Shown here: one piece after another, positions 26,774 through 34,856 of the stretch | Layout: each line of letters starts with the position of its first letter | Numbering within the stretch: position 1 is the stretch's first letter | Origin: Candidatus Leptofilum gracile | GTDB taxonomy: Bacteria > Chloroflexota > Anaerolineae > Promineifilales > Promineifilaceae | DNA: 64,000 bases | Direction: 5' to 3' | Assembly (NCBI GenBank): GCA_016713825.1 | Contig: JADJOJ010000011.1 | Span: 372,001 to 436,000 of the forward strand | The notes under the pieces: generated by a model | What the model saw: only the letters and a program-made list of their open reading frames with translations | Told to the model about the DNA's origin: nothing | The model's database searches: none | Program-made: the position numbers and the translations under genes

Positions 26774-26817
26774 GGCTTGACCGATTTAACTTTTGAGTTT
26801 CGGTAAACGGTCAAGCC
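26774..26817. repeat. Hairpin after the cytochrome c peroxidase gene
   Basis: GGCTTGACCG (26774-26783) pairs with CGGTCAAGCC (26808-26817). A second inverted pair, GGTTCGTTC / GAACGAACC, follows at about 26821-26860. No T-run on either; they precede the real terminator. Confidence 0.6.
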
Positions 26818-26883
26818 TTGGGGTTCGTTCCTTACCGAAAGTTATTTGTGAACGAACCCTAAGCAACGGGTATGAGAATCTGA

Positions 26884-26920
26884 ACGGCCGTTACCTGGGT
26901 GGGTAACGGCCGTCTTTTTT
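26884..26920 (+). terminator. Intrinsic terminator built from two ACGGCCGT palindromes
   Basis: ACGGCCGTTACC (26884-26895) pairs with GGTAACGGCCGT (26902-26913), a 12-bp stem, followed by CTTTTTT. It terminates the plus-strand cytochrome peroxidase transcript before the convergent ilvD gene. Both arms contain the window-wide palindrome. Confidence 0.9.
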
Positions 26921-26927
26921 ATCTCAA

Positions 26928-28606
26928 TCATTCATCCGTCACACACCCCTCAGAAGCCGACTTCACATTCTTGATGTACTTGTACAGTGTCCCCCGCGTG
27001 GCTTTATAAGCGGGCGCAGTCCAGGCGGCGCGGCGACGGCCGATTTCCTCATCGCTCACGTCCATGTTGATCACCCGGTTGACGGCATCAATCGTCACCT
27101 TGTCGCCCGTTTGCACCAGGGCGATGGGGCCGCCATCCTGCGCCTCTGGGGTGATGTGCCCCACAATGAAGCCATGACTGCCGCCGGAGAAACGGCCGTC
27201 GGTCATCAACGCTACATCCTTACCCAAACCAGCCCCCATGATGGCGCTCGTCGGCGTCAGCATCTCTGGCATACCGGGGCCACCTTTGGGGCCTTCAAAA
27301 CGAATGACAATCACGTCCCCCTTCTGAATTTCGCCACGTTCCAATCCTGCCAGCATTTCTTCTTCCGAATCGTAAACGCGGGCGGTGCCGCTGAAGACCA
27401 GCCCTTCTTTGCCCGTGATTTTAGCCACCGCACCGTCTGGTGCCAGGTTGCCGCGCAAAATTTGGATGTGGCCACTTTCTTTGATCGGGTTGTCCAGCGG
27501 CCGCAGCACTTCCTGCCCCTCAGCCAGTCCCGGCAGTTCGGCCAAATTTTCGGCGACGGTTTTGCCCGTCACCGTCAGGCAGCTGCCGTTGATGAGGCCA
27601 TTTTCGTGTAGATACTTCATCACGGCCGGCGTACCGCCCACTGCGTGCAAATCTTCCATCACGAAACGGCCGCTTGGCTTTAAATCCGCCAAAAACGGCA
27701 CCCGGTCGCTTACCGTCTGGAAGTCGTCAATCGTCAGCTCCACGTCCACAGCGCGGGCCATGGCGATGAGATGCAGCACGGCATTGGTTGAGCCGCCCAG
27801 GGCCATCGTGACCACCATCGCATTTTCAAACGCCGCGCGGGTCATGATGTCGCGCGGCTTGATGTCGCGTTCCAGCAAGGTGCGGATGGCGCGGCCTGCT
27901 TCGACGCACTCGTTGGCCTTCTCCTCAGAGACGGCGGGGTAGGAGGCGGAGTAGGGCAGGCTCATGCCCAGCGCTTCGATGGCGGAGGCCATGGTGTTGG
28001 CGGTGTACATGCCGCCGCACGCGCCCGCGCCGGGGCAGGCGTGGCGCACAATATCCTCGCGCTCTTCGTCGCTGATGCTGCCCGCCAGATATTCGCCGTA
28101 GCTCTGGAACGCCGAAACGATGTCCAGCTTGGCGTGTTTGGCGGTGCAGCCCGCCTGAATCGTGCCGCCGTACACCATGATGGCGGGCCGGTTCAGCCGC
28201 CCCATCGCCATGAGGCAGCCGGGCATGTTTTTGTCGCAGCCGGGCAGGGCAATCAGGCCGTCGTACCACTGCGCCCCCATGATCGTCTCGATGGAGTCGG
28301 CGATGAGGTCGCGGGATTGCAGCGAAAGCTCATGCCGTCGGTGCCCATGCTGATGCCGTCGCTGACGCCGATGGTGTTAAAGCGCATCCCCACCAGATCG
28401 GCCGTGGCGACGCCTTCTTTGACTTTGGCGGCCAGGTCCAGCAGGTGCATGTTGCACGAGTTGCCCTCGTACCAGACGCTGGCAATGCCCACCTGCGCCT
28501 TGTCCATGTCGGCGGGCTGCAAGCCGGTGGCGTACAACATCGCCTGCGACGCCCCCTGCGCCTTTGGCTGCGTTATTCTTGAACTGTATTTGTTTAGTTG
28601 GGTCAT
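26928..28606 (-). CDS. ilvD: Dihydroxy-acid dehydratase, frameshifted
   Basis: Iron-sulfur dehydratase of valine and isoleucine synthesis. It converts 2,3-dihydroxy-acids to 2-oxo acids. The N-terminal part reads from ATG 28606 (SD AAAGGAAA) to about 28328 (IGVSDGISMGTDGMSF). The rest continues in another frame as SLQSRDLIADSIETIMG and onward. Restoring one T to the TTT run (plus-strand AAA at 28325-28327) joins them into a full-length protein. Cluster cysteines are seen in LPGCDKNMPGC and CPGAGACGGMY. Isolated from ilvBNC by about 17 kb but on the same strand. A homopolymer sequencing error is as likely as a real mutation. Confidence 0.9.
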
Positions 28607-28627
28607 TTGTGTGGTTTCCTTTTTGTT

Positions 28628-28668
28628 ACACAGAGATGCACAGAGGAGGCACAGAGTTTCACAGAGAG
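28628..28668. repeat. CACAGAG repeat, left flank of the GxxExxY gene
   Basis: Four CACAGAG units at roughly 9-11 bp intervals, upstream of the ilvD start. The complementary CTCTGTG repeat lies on the other side of the GxxExxY gene (29056-29100). Confidence 0.75.
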
Positions 28669-28683
28669 ATCGGGGAGGGATTT

Positions 28684-29043
28684 CTAGAGCATGAAACGTC
28701 GGATGCCGCCATCTTTGAGTAATTTGACATTGAAGTTGATTAACAGGCCAACTTTGCAGCCTGAAAATCTGAGATAAGAAAGTATTTGTGCTTCATGAAC
28801 TGGTGTGATTTGCTCAATCGCTTTCAATTCTACGATAACCAGATTATTCACAAGGAGATCAATTCGATAGCCATGATCCAGATGGATTTCTTTGTAAACG
28901 ATAGGCAATGGTTTTTGCTGTTCAACACTAAGGCTAAGGTTTGTCAATTCATAGGCAAGGCAAGTTTCATAAGCAGATTCAAGTAATCCAGGTCCCAACT
29001 GCCGATGCACTTCGATGGCAGCGCCAATGATTTTTGAAGTCAT
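28684..29043 (-). CDS. GxxExxY protein
   Basis: 119 residues, matching the GxxExxY/PD-(D/E)XK-like family. The motif is GPGLLESAYE near residue 18, and the core YRIDLLVNNLVIVELKAIEQ carries D...E-x-K, as in restriction-like nucleases. The C-terminal LLINFNVKLLKDGGIRRFML is diagnostic of the family. Biochemical function is unproven. The gene is bracketed by inverted CACAGAG/CTCTGTG repeats and sits immediately upstream of ilvD, suggesting arrival as a small repeat-bounded unit. Confidence 0.9.
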   Translation of the reverse strand: MTSKIIGAAIEVHRQLGPGLLESAYETCLAYELTNLSLSVEQQKPLPIVYKEIHLDHGYRIDLLVNNLVIVELKAIEQITPVHEAQILSYLRFSGCKVGLLINFNVKLLKDGGIRRFML

Positions 29044-29055
29044 TAATCCTCATAC

Positions 29056-29100
29056 TTCTCTGTGAATCTCCGTGCTTCTCTGTGCCCCTCTGTGTTCCGC
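29056..29100. repeat. CTCTGTG repeat, right flank of the GxxExxY gene
   Basis: TTCTCTGTGAATCTCCGTGC then TTCTCTGTGCCCCTCTGTG, inverted relative to the CACAGAG tract at 28628-28668. It lies just upstream of the GxxExxY start. Confidence 0.75.
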
Positions 29101-29154
29101 TTTTTCAAAAAACGGCCGTTCCCTCAATCTCAATCCAAAAAGCTAAGCCCTTCT

Positions 29155-29559
29155 CTATGGAAAAATGCCCAGCATGATCCATTGTGAACGGGCCACTAAT
29201 TGTAGCGGCGCATTCATACGTAGTTGTTCAATGGTCGCCCGGCCGATTTCTGTTTTGCCGATTAAGCGAAAAGGTGATTCATGTTGAGGTTGAAAATGAT
29301 CTAACCATTCATTCTGACGTGGATTAAAAAGTGGGGTGGATTTTTCGGTGGTGGGGTCAACGGCCGTTACCAGATTCGATTTTCGCAGGTTACACGCTCG
29401 ACAGGAGAGGGCCAGATTTGATGGGTCGTCACTGCCACCTTTGCTAATCGGAATAATGTGGTCAACTTCAAATGGCACGTTGAAAATCAATTCAGGTGCA
29501 TGATAATATTCACATCGGTGCGCGGCACGTTCGGCAACGAGCGGGTAATACGGATTCAT
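29155..29559 (-). CDS. HNH endonuclease
   Basis: 134 residues. Near the N-terminus, CEYYHAP carries one cysteine of the usual zinc pair; the second position is His rather than Cys. The HNH core VDHIIPISKGGSDDPSNLALSCRACNLRKSN has the catalytic DH, Asn and a CxxC-type CRAC. A C-terminal half (FNPRQNEWLDHFQ ... IGKTEIGRATIEQLRMN) matches the tail of a common small HNH family of Cyanobacteria and Chloroflexota. The gene for a 127-residue protein lies immediately upstream on the same strand, 15 bp away, so they are probably cotranscribed. Whether it is a homing, defence or housekeeping nuclease cannot be told. Confidence 0.9.
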   Translation of the reverse strand: MNPYYPLVAERAAHRCEYYHAPELIFNVPFEVDHIIPISKGGSDDPSNLALSCRACNLRKSNLVTAVDPTTEKSTPLFNPRQNEWLDHFQPQHESPFRLIGKTEIGRATIEQLRMNAPLQLVARSQWIMLGIFP

Positions 29560-29574
29560 CAGGCGCTTTTTCGC

Positions 29575-29958
29575 TTACTCTGTTTCGGTTTGATTGGTTT
29601 GTGCCAAAACAGTAGCGCCACGAGCAATAGCTGCAATCCATTCCGCCTCGATCAGTTCCTCTAATTCCGCTCTTTCTTCAGGCGTAAAAGCGTCATCAGA
29701 TTGGATGGAATCTTGGAACTGGCTCATCAGTGTTTGCAGCTTGTCAATTTGCGACTGCAAGAAAAGCGTGTCGGGTTGAAAACGTTGCAAAATAATCAGG
29801 GAGCTGGCGTCTTTTTGCTCAGAGGTCATCAATTTTTCCAGGGAGTCTAGCGCCTGCCCCGGTGTTTTACCTTCGGCTTGCTGCTGTCCTTTTATGGCGC
29901 GGTACCATCTCTTATTTCGCTTGCCTGATTCCTGAAAGATTCCAATTGTTTGCAACAT
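29575..29958 (-). CDS. Hypothetical protein upstream of the HNH nuclease
   Basis: About 127 residues, not recognised. Start ATG 29958 chosen for the AAAGG 6-12 nt upstream; an ATG at 29988 is also possible. The N-terminal LQTIGIFQESGKRNKRWYRAI could be a small beta element. Then come amphipathic helices with DTLFLQSQIDKLQTLMSQFQ and an acidic stretch PEERAELEELIEAEW. Gene order with the HNH gene is seen in cyanobacteria-like genomes, from memory. Possibly a regulator or partner of the nuclease. Confidence 0.6.
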   Translation of the reverse strand: MLQTIGIFQESGKRNKRWYRAIKGQQQAEGKTPGQALDSLEKLMTSEQKDASSLIILQRFQPDTLFLQSQIDKLQTLMSQFQDSIQSDDAFTPEERAELEELIEAEWIAAIARGATVLAQTNQTETE

Positions 29959-30038
29959 CAGCTTGCCTTTATCCTCTTGCTTTCTCACACTTTAACATGT
30001 CTTACAAGAACGTTATATCGAGAGAAAGGTAACCGACC

Positions 30039-30272
30039 TCAAGCCACGCGCAGCAGGGCAGATTCGGCATCTTGGGGAACATCAATCATCACAAAATAAG
30101 CGGCAGGATAGAGATAATCTTCACCTGTCTCATCCACGATGCGCACGTAGTTGCTGCTGGCAGCGGCTTCATCTGGCAAAACACGATAAACCATACGCAG
30201 TTTCAGATCGTCTTCGTAGGTTTCATTTGCTACACAAATTGCAAATTGGAGTTTTTCAGGTTGTTTGTTCAT
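30039..30272 (-). CDS. Hypothetical small protein
   Basis: 77 residues, not recognised. Pattern of beta strands (LQFAICVANE, LKLRMVYRVLPDE, NYVRIVDETGEDYLYPAAYFVMIDVP), with hydrophobic alternation typical of a small soluble beta protein. The gene just upstream, 4 bp away, encodes an 80-residue protein. Such tight pairs of tiny proteins are often toxin-antitoxin modules, but nothing diagnostic is visible. Confidence 0.6.
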   Translation of the reverse strand: MNKQPEKLQFAICVANETYEDDLKLRMVYRVLPDEAAASSNYVRIVDETGEDYLYPAAYFVMIDVPQDAESALLRVA

Positions 30273-30276
30273 AAGA

Positions 30277-30519
30277 TTAATCCAAAAACCGCTTAATTTT
30301 TAAGCGACGCTTGCCGATGCCGTGCGCTTCGTACCAATGAATTTCAGCCAAGCGTATTGTACCATCAAATAATTGCACTGTGGCGCTTCCTTTCAGCTTG
30401 CGCCAACGGCCCTGTCCAAAGCGTTCCTGTAACTGAGCTAGCTCCCGAATTGAACTACCAACGGCGATTGTCTCGATTTCTTGAATGTCGCCTATGATTT
30501 CAAAGTGCACCGTTGCCAT
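30277..30519 (-). CDS. Hypothetical small basic protein
   Basis: About 80 residues: VHFEIIGDIQEIETIAVG, RELAQLQERFGQGRWRKLKG, then IRLAEIHWYEAHGIGKRRLKIKRFL. Basic C-terminus, so nucleic-acid contact is possible. Start ATG 30519 chosen to avoid overlap with the RidA gene ending at 30524. Resembles unnamed small proteins common in cyanobacteria and Chloroflexota. It forms a tight pair with the 77-residue gene downstream. Confidence 0.6.
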   Translation of the reverse strand: MATVHFEIIGDIQEIETIAVGSSIRELAQLQERFGQGRWRKLKGSATVQLFDGTIRLAEIHWYEAHGIGKRRLKIKRFLD

Positions 30520-30523
30520 CCTT

Positions 30524-30922
30524 TCAAAAAACGGCCGTTCCCTCAATCTCAATCAAAAATTCAGGCCTAGCCAAACCATACACGCCAATCCAGGTGGTCG
30601 CCGGTGGGTTTTTCGGAAAAAATTCCTTCAATCCCTCGCTCACCGGGGCCGTTTTGTCCATCCAGCTTTGCACGATGTAGATGCGCAGGGTAACGATGTC
30701 GTTGAGGGTGGCGCCGGTGGTGGTTACGGCCGTCTCCACATTCTTCAAACTTTGCCACACCTGCGCCCGCAAATCATTCTCGCCCACGACGTTTTCATGT
30801 TCGTCCCAGGCCACTTGCCCAGAAAAATGCACCGTGCGCGTGCCTTCCGCCACCACAATTTGCGAGAAGCCGTACTGCAAGCTGTTGAACAATGTCTCAG
30901 GGTTCAAACTTTGTTTAGTCAA
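30524..30922 (-). CDS. RidA family protein (enamine/imine deaminase)
   Basis: 132 residues, a typical RidA/YjgF size. RidA enzymes hydrolyse reactive 2-aminoacrylate-type enamines released by PLP enzymes such as threonine dehydratase. Family features: GQVAWDEHENVVGENDLRAQVWQSLKNVETAV, LNDIVTLRIYIV with the catalytic-type arginine, and the C-terminal TTWIGVYGLARPEFLIEIEG. The window encodes branched-chain synthesis, where RidA protects transaminases, so a housekeeping role is plausible. Some RidA subfamilies lack deaminase activity. Confidence 0.9.
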   Translation of the reverse strand: MTKQSLNPETLFNSLQYGFSQIVVAEGTRTVHFSGQVAWDEHENVVGENDLRAQVWQSLKNVETAVTTTGATLNDIVTLRIYIVQSWMDKTAPVSEGLKEFFPKNPPATTWIGVYGLARPEFLIEIEGTAVF

Positions 30923-30993
30923 CTCGTTTTCCTTGGTTACCGTTTAATAGGACGCTGATCACCCTGATCTTCCGGATTTAATGGATTTAGGAC

Positions 30994-31092
30994 TTACGCA
31001 GTTGACACGAATTACACGAATCCACACGAATTTTTTCGAAGTTATTTGTGAAATTCGTGCCATTTGTGTCGAAAAATGTTCCAAGTGCGTAA
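30994..31092. repeat. Long nested inverted repeat upstream of the RidA gene
   Basis: Outer arms TTACGCA / TGCGTAA (30994-31092) enclose tandem ACACGAATT units pairing with AATTCGTG / TTTGTGTCG. It occupies the gap between the RidA start and the membrane protein stop. Dispersed-repeat style; no gene seen in it. Confidence 0.65.
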
Positions 31093-31139
31093 CTCCTAGG
31101 ATTTGAAGACCAGGGAAATCAGGGTGGTCTGCGTCCCAT

Positions 31140-31553
31140 TCATAAGTTGATCAAAAACCCGCCCGCCGCGATGAGCAGAAAGCCCAGGCCCAGCCAGCGC
31201 AGACCGGGCACCCAGGCGCGGAACAGGATTTTGGCGTTTTGCCAGCGCAGCTGCCCGCTGGCCTGTTTGGCTTTAATCGCTGCGTAATTTTGCAGCAGCG
31301 TTTCGTCGCCAAACGCCCGGAACGTGTCCCGCACAAAGATGATGCCACCGTAGACGAAGACGGCCGTTCCCCCCAAAATCAACGGCAGCCCCACCACGTG
31401 CAGCCAGACCGCCCGCATATCCCCGGCGCGGATTAGCGGCAGCAGCGTCTCGGCCCACATCGACCACAAAATCGAGCCGACAAAAACGGCCGCTGCCGCC
31501 CACAAAATATACTTACCAATTGGACTTTCTGCTGTTTTTTTACGCTTTGCCAT
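31140..31553 (-). CDS. Hypothetical membrane protein
   Basis: 137 residues, not recognised. Three predicted membrane helices: YILWAAAAVFVGSILWSMW, VVGLPLILGGTAVFVYGGIIFV and LRWLGLGFLLIAAGGFLI, with a charged cytoplasmic stretch (RDTFRAFGDETLLQNYAAIKAKQ) between the last two. Stands alone between two repeat-filled gaps. Confidence 0.65.
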   Translation of the reverse strand: MAKRKKTAESPIGKYILWAAAAVFVGSILWSMWAETLLPLIRAGDMRAVWLHVVGLPLILGGTAVFVYGGIIFVRDTFRAFGDETLLQNYAAIKAKQASGQLRWQNAKILFRAWVPGLRWLGLGFLLIAAGGFLINL

Positions 31554-31569
31554 GAATTACCAGATTTTT

Positions 31570-31640
31570 GACGCAAAGGTGCAAAGGGGCAAAAGGAGAT
31601 TTAAGAAAAAAAGCCTTTGCCCCTTTCTTCTCTTTGCGTC
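31570..31640. repeat. Inverted repeat downstream of leuB
   Basis: GACGCAAAG (31570-31578) pairs with CTTTGCGTC (31632-31640). Inner arms GCAAAGGGGCAAA / CCTTTGCCCCTTT also pair. May serve as the leuB transcript end. Confidence 0.7.
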
Positions 31641-31653
31641 CTTTGCGTTGAAA

Positions 31654-32742
31654 TTATAGGTTTGCCACCACGAGGTCGCCCATCGCCTGCGTACCAACCC
31701 TGGTTTCGCCCGGTTTGGCAATATCGGCGGTGCGGTGACCGGCGGCGAGGACGTGGGAAACGGCCGTTTCCACCGCCCCCGCCTCTTCTTCCAATCCCAA
31801 ACTGGAGCGCAGCATCATTGCCAGGCTCAAAATGGTGGCCAGCGGATTGGCAATGCCCTGCCCCGCAATGTCCGGCGCGGAGCCGTGAATCGGTTCGTAC
31901 AGCCCCACCGAGCCCGCCTCGCCCAGCGACGCCGACGGCAGCATCCCCAGCGAGCCGGTGATCATCGACGCCTCGTCCGACAAAATATCGCCAAACATGT
32001 TGCCCGTCACCACCACGTCAAAATCGCTGGGGCGGTTGATGAGGTACATCGCCATCGCGTCCACCAACACATCTTCGTACGCGATGTGCGGATAGTCTGC
32101 CGCGACTTCATGCGCCACCTCGCGCCAGACGCGGGACGACGCCAGCACGTTCGCCTTGTCCACCGAGGTGACCTTGCCCCGACCCCCGGCCGCTTTGCGC
32201 TGTTCCGCCAGGGTAAACGCCACCCGCAACACGCGCTTGATTTCCATCTCGTTGTAGCGCATCGTGTCGTGGCCGCTGCGTCCTTCGGCCACCATTTCGC
32301 GCCCCTGCGGCGTGCCAAAGTAGATGCCGCCCGTCAGCTCGCGCACAAAAACGATGTCCACATTCTCCACCCGGTCGGCCTTCAGCGGGCTGGCTTCCGC
32401 CAGAGCGGGGAAGACGCGCACGGGGCGGATGTTGGCAAACGCGCCCAGCGATTTACGCAGCCTCAGCAGACCTTGCTCGGGCCGCACGCTGGCCGTCGGA
32501 TCGCTCCATTTTGGCCCGCCAACGGCCCCCAGCAGCACCGCGCTGCCCTCCAGGCACATGCCCAGCGTCTCTTCCGGCAGCGGATTGCCCGTCTCGTCGA
32601 TGGCGATGCCACCTGCCAGCCCGGTTTGGGTGGTGAAGGTGTGGCCAAATTTGCTGCCGATGGCCGTTAGCACCTTCTCTGCCTCAGCCACAACTTCTGG
32701 CCCAATCCCGTCGCCGGGAAGTAATGTAATTTTTGCTTCCAT
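31654..32742 (-). CDS. leuB: 3-isopropylmalate dehydrogenase
   Basis: 362 residues. NAD-dependent oxidative decarboxylation of 3-isopropylmalate to 2-oxoisocaproate in leucine synthesis; the same fold also handles 3-methylmalate in the citramalate route. Motifs: ITLLPGDGIGPEVVAEA, LLGAVGGPKW, LRKSLGAFANIRPVR, ELTGGIYFG, DKANVLASSRVWREV, VTGNMFGDILSDEASMI and EPIHGSAPDIAGQGIANP. It is separated by about 6 kb of accessory genes from cimA/leuDC. With cimA present, this LeuB may act in both leucine and isoleucine pathways. Confidence 0.97.
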   Translation of the reverse strand: MEAKITLLPGDGIGPEVVAEAEKVLTAIGSKFGHTFTTQTGLAGGIAIDETGNPLPEETLGMCLEGSAVLLGAVGGPKWSDPTASVRPEQGLLRLRKSLGAFANIRPVRVFPALAEASPLKADRVENVDIVFVRELTGGIYFGTPQGREMVAEGRSGHDTMRYNEMEIKRVLRVAFTLAEQRKAAGGRGKVTSVDKANVLASSRVWREVAHEVAADYPHIAYEDVLVDAMAMYLINRPSDFDVVVTGNMFGDILSDEASMITGSLGMLPSASLGEAGSVGLYEPIHGSAPDIAGQGIANPLATILSLAMMLRSSLGLEEEAGAVETAVSHVLAAGHRTADIAKPGETRVGTQAMGDLVVANL

Positions 32743-32805
32743 GATTCTTCCTTTAGGATAAAAATAGGGTTATTAGATTTTGAGAAATAGGTGGGATTCT
32801 ACTCT

Positions 32806-33138
32806 TTAATCCAACATTTTTTTGAGGTTTTGCACAAGTGATGGTAAGTCATTGCGGACGATTGCCCAGACAATATCCAAATCAACCGAAAAATAAGCAT
32901 GGATTAGTCGGTCTCTGGTACCAGCAATCGCACGCCAGGGTATTTCGGGGTGCTGCTCTCGCGTTTCTTCTGAAATGGATTTTGCAGCTTCTCCAATGAT
33001 TTCTAGTAGTCGAACCACTGCCAGGGAAAATTCCTCATTGGCATAAATGTCCCGGCGAGACCGGCCTTTAGAAAAAGCGACGGCTTTTTCTGCTGCCTCA
33101 AGCATGTGGAGCAGGCGAGTGCGTTCACGCGGCGTCAT
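32806..33138 (-). CDS. hepT: HepT-like ribonuclease toxin (HEPN, DUF86)
   Basis: About 110 residues with the HEPN R-x4-H-x-Y signature TRDRLIHAYF near residue 73 and the all-helical DUF86 pattern (LAVVRLLEIIGEAAKSIS). HepT toxins are RNases or tRNA-modifying partners neutralised by MntA nucleotidyltransferase, which AMPylates the Tyr next to the HEPN motif. Start ATG 33138 overlaps the MntA gene's 3' end by 14 bp. All expected catalytic residues are present, so it looks functional. Confidence 0.92.
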   Translation of the reverse strand: MTPRERTRLLHMLEAAEKAVAFSKGRSRRDIYANEEFSLAVVRLLEIIGEAAKSISEETREQHPEIPWRAIAGTRDRLIHAYFSVDLDIVWAIVRNDLPSLVQNLKKMLD

Positions 33139-33427
33139 ATAGAACCTGCGCTTCTTTAATGACGTTTTCGCGAAAATGTGGGCTGAGAAAGTTAGGGGTG
33201 TGCAGTTCAACCGGACGACCAATGATTTCGGTTAGTTCATCTTGCATGGCAAAAAAGTCAAATCCGGGAATATAGCCAGGTTCAAATTCCACCAAAACAT
33301 CGACGTCACTTTCAGGCTTGAAATCTGGGCCTAAAATGGAACCAAAAAAAGCAAGCGTCGTTATCTTGTGGCGCTGGCAAAAAGCTTTAATGGCCTCTTC
33401 GGGAATAAAAATGTTTTGCGCTAACAT
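33125..33427 (-). CDS. mntA: MntA-like minimal nucleotidyltransferase antitoxin
   Basis: About 100 residues. Nucleotidyltransferase motif FGSILGPDFKPESDVDVLVEF (GS...D-x-D) and a third acidic strand region. MntA transfers AMP to HepT and blocks its toxicity. Start ATG 33427 chosen with GGGAG upstream. It precedes and overlaps the HepT gene, as in other MNT-HEPN modules. Sits beside leuB inside the amino-acid cluster, probably horizontally gained. Confidence 0.92.
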   Translation of the reverse strand: MLAQNIFIPEEAIKAFCQRHKITTLAFFGSILGPDFKPESDVDVLVEFEPGYIPGFDFFAMQDELTEIIGRPVELHTPNFLSPHFRENVIKEAQVLYDAA

Positions 33428-33503
33428 GAAGATGAAATCTCCCAAATAGTGTGCAATTTCTGCATCATCTTATCATACTTGGCAGAATTACGGCAGAAAA
33501 TCT

Positions 33504-34277
33504 CTAGTTGGTTTCCAACAAGTTTTGTAACGATTCCAGGCCTATTTTGTACCAATCAGCGGCCTTGTTGAATAATTGTGGGCCAAATTTGGCGGCCAGC
33601 AGGGCGAGGATGAGGTGCCCCACGTGCAATGAAACCAGCCCCGGCGTGCAGCCATCCAGCAAATTGAGCCATTCGCAGAGCAACGGCCGTTCCCCCACAA
33701 ACACCCCAAATCCCCAACGCGCTACCAAATCGCCCAGGCTCAGCAGCTGCAAAAAAAAGCCAGCCGGAAACAGCACAAAGGCGATGGGAATCGTCACAAA
33801 CTGAATGAGCAGCAGGCCATAAATGCGAAACGCATACAGGCCAAACCCCGCCACAAAGTTCCGCGCCGTCCGCTTGATGTTTTGCTGGGCCAAATCAATA
33901 ATCACCATCACCAGCGGCACCAGCACGGTGAGCCACGGTAGAACCAAATAGTCATGCCCAACCCGCGCGGGTAGGCTGATGATGAGGCCAATCAGCAAAA
34001 AGACGAGAACAATGGCAAGCAGCCCGCCAATCAGGAAACCAAATCGGAGCCCATATTCCCGTAGCAGCCCCCAGGCGCTCCACTTTTCCCAGGTCATGCG
34101 TAAATGAATTGGTATCAGCAATACCGAAATGCCCAGGATAATCAGGAAGATAAACAGTGCGCCATCAAGGCCGCTGCTTTGTAACGTTTCCAGATTGCGG
34201 CGGTAATATTGAATGCCTGCCCACAGGCCAAGCAGCGAGAGCAGGATGAGTGCGGCAAAGGTGATCCGTTTGGCCAT
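33504..34277 (-). CDS. Hypothetical polytopic membrane protein
   Basis: About 257 residues, family not recognised. At least five hydrophobic helices (ITFAALILLSLLGLWAGI, GALFIFLIILGISVLLIPI, FGFLIGGLLAIVLVFLLIGLIISL, VLPWLTVLVPLVMVIIDL, FVTIPIAFVLFPAGFFLQLL). Start ATG 34277 (MAKRITF) preferred over the frame-initial ATG at 34322, which would overlap the YbaK gene. Only 10 bp separate it from the YbaK gene upstream. Confidence 0.65.
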   Translation of the reverse strand: MAKRITFAALILLSLLGLWAGIQYYRRNLETLQSSGLDGALFIFLIILGISVLLIPIHLRMTWEKWSAWGLLREYGLRFGFLIGGLLAIVLVFLLIGLIISLPARVGHDYLVLPWLTVLVPLVMVIIDLAQQNIKRTARNFVAGFGLYAFRIYGLLLIQFVTIPIAFVLFPAGFFLQLLSLGDLVARWGFGVFVGERPLLCEWLNLLDGCTPGLVSLHVGHLILALLAAKFGPQLFNKAADWYKIGLESLQNLLETN

Positions 34278-34287
34278 GTTTGCTGGG

Positions 34288-34764
34288 CTACTCTTTTTTG
34301 AGGGAAACGGCCGTTCCCCCACACCCTCTCACCAATTCTTCCGGCCCGATGGCAAACACCGCAAACGGCGTGCCTGCTGCCGCCCACACCGTCCCAAACT
34401 GGCGCAAATCTTCGTCCACAAAAATGGTCATGGGGGTGAGATGGCCAAAGGGCGGCACCCCGCCAATGCTAAAGCCCGTGGCCGCCTTCACCGCGTCGGC
34501 GCTGGCCCGCTGCACTTGCTTGCGGCCCACGCCGCACAGCGCCGCCAGCTTGCGCTCGTCCAGCTGGTTGGCCCCCGAAACCAGCGCCATAATCGGCGCG
34601 TCGTTCACCGTGAAGCAAAGACTCTTCACAATCTGGGCCACGTCGCAGCCAATCGCGTCGGCCGCTTCCTGGGCGGAGCGAGTGGTTTGGTCAAACTCTT
34701 TAATTTCAATTGCCAACCCCAGTTTTTGGGCGGCATCGGCAACTTTTTGGGCAGATGGGTGCAT
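34288..34764 (-). CDS. YbaK/EbsC family protein (aminoacyl-tRNA deacylase-like)
   Basis: 158 residues in the Cys-tRNA(Pro)/YbaK editing family. Features: AADAIGCDVAQIVKSLCF with the conserved Lys, VSGANQLDERKLAAL, ATGFSIGGVPPFGH and TIFVDEDL. These proteins hydrolyse mischarged tRNAs in trans. The GFSIGGVPPFGH block puts it in the prolyl/Ala-Cys editing group. Followed by the membrane protein gene; a palindromic repeat lies just upstream, so its promoter is not visible. Confidence 0.9.
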   Translation of the reverse strand: MHPSAQKVADAAQKLGLAIEIKEFDQTTRSAQEAADAIGCDVAQIVKSLCFTVNDAPIMALVSGANQLDERKLAALCGVGRKQVQRASADAVKAATGFSIGGVPPFGHLTPMTIFVDEDLRQFGTVWAAAGTPFAVFAIGPEELVRGCGGTAVSLKKE

Positions 34765-34856
34765 GTTCGGTAATCCGTGATCCGTTATCGGTAATCGGTA
34801 ATCCGTTATCGGTTCGGGTTACCGTTTACCGATTACTGATTACCGTTCACCGACTA
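34765..34856. repeat. GTAATCGGTAATCCG family repeat
   Basis: Tandem GGTAATCCGT / GTTATCGGTAATCGG units run into the inverted form TTACCGTTTACCGATTACTG. It fills the gap between the YbaK and J-domain genes and reaches the latter's stop codon. Same family at 40211 and 41444, and inside the kinase gene at 21123. Confidence 0.8.
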
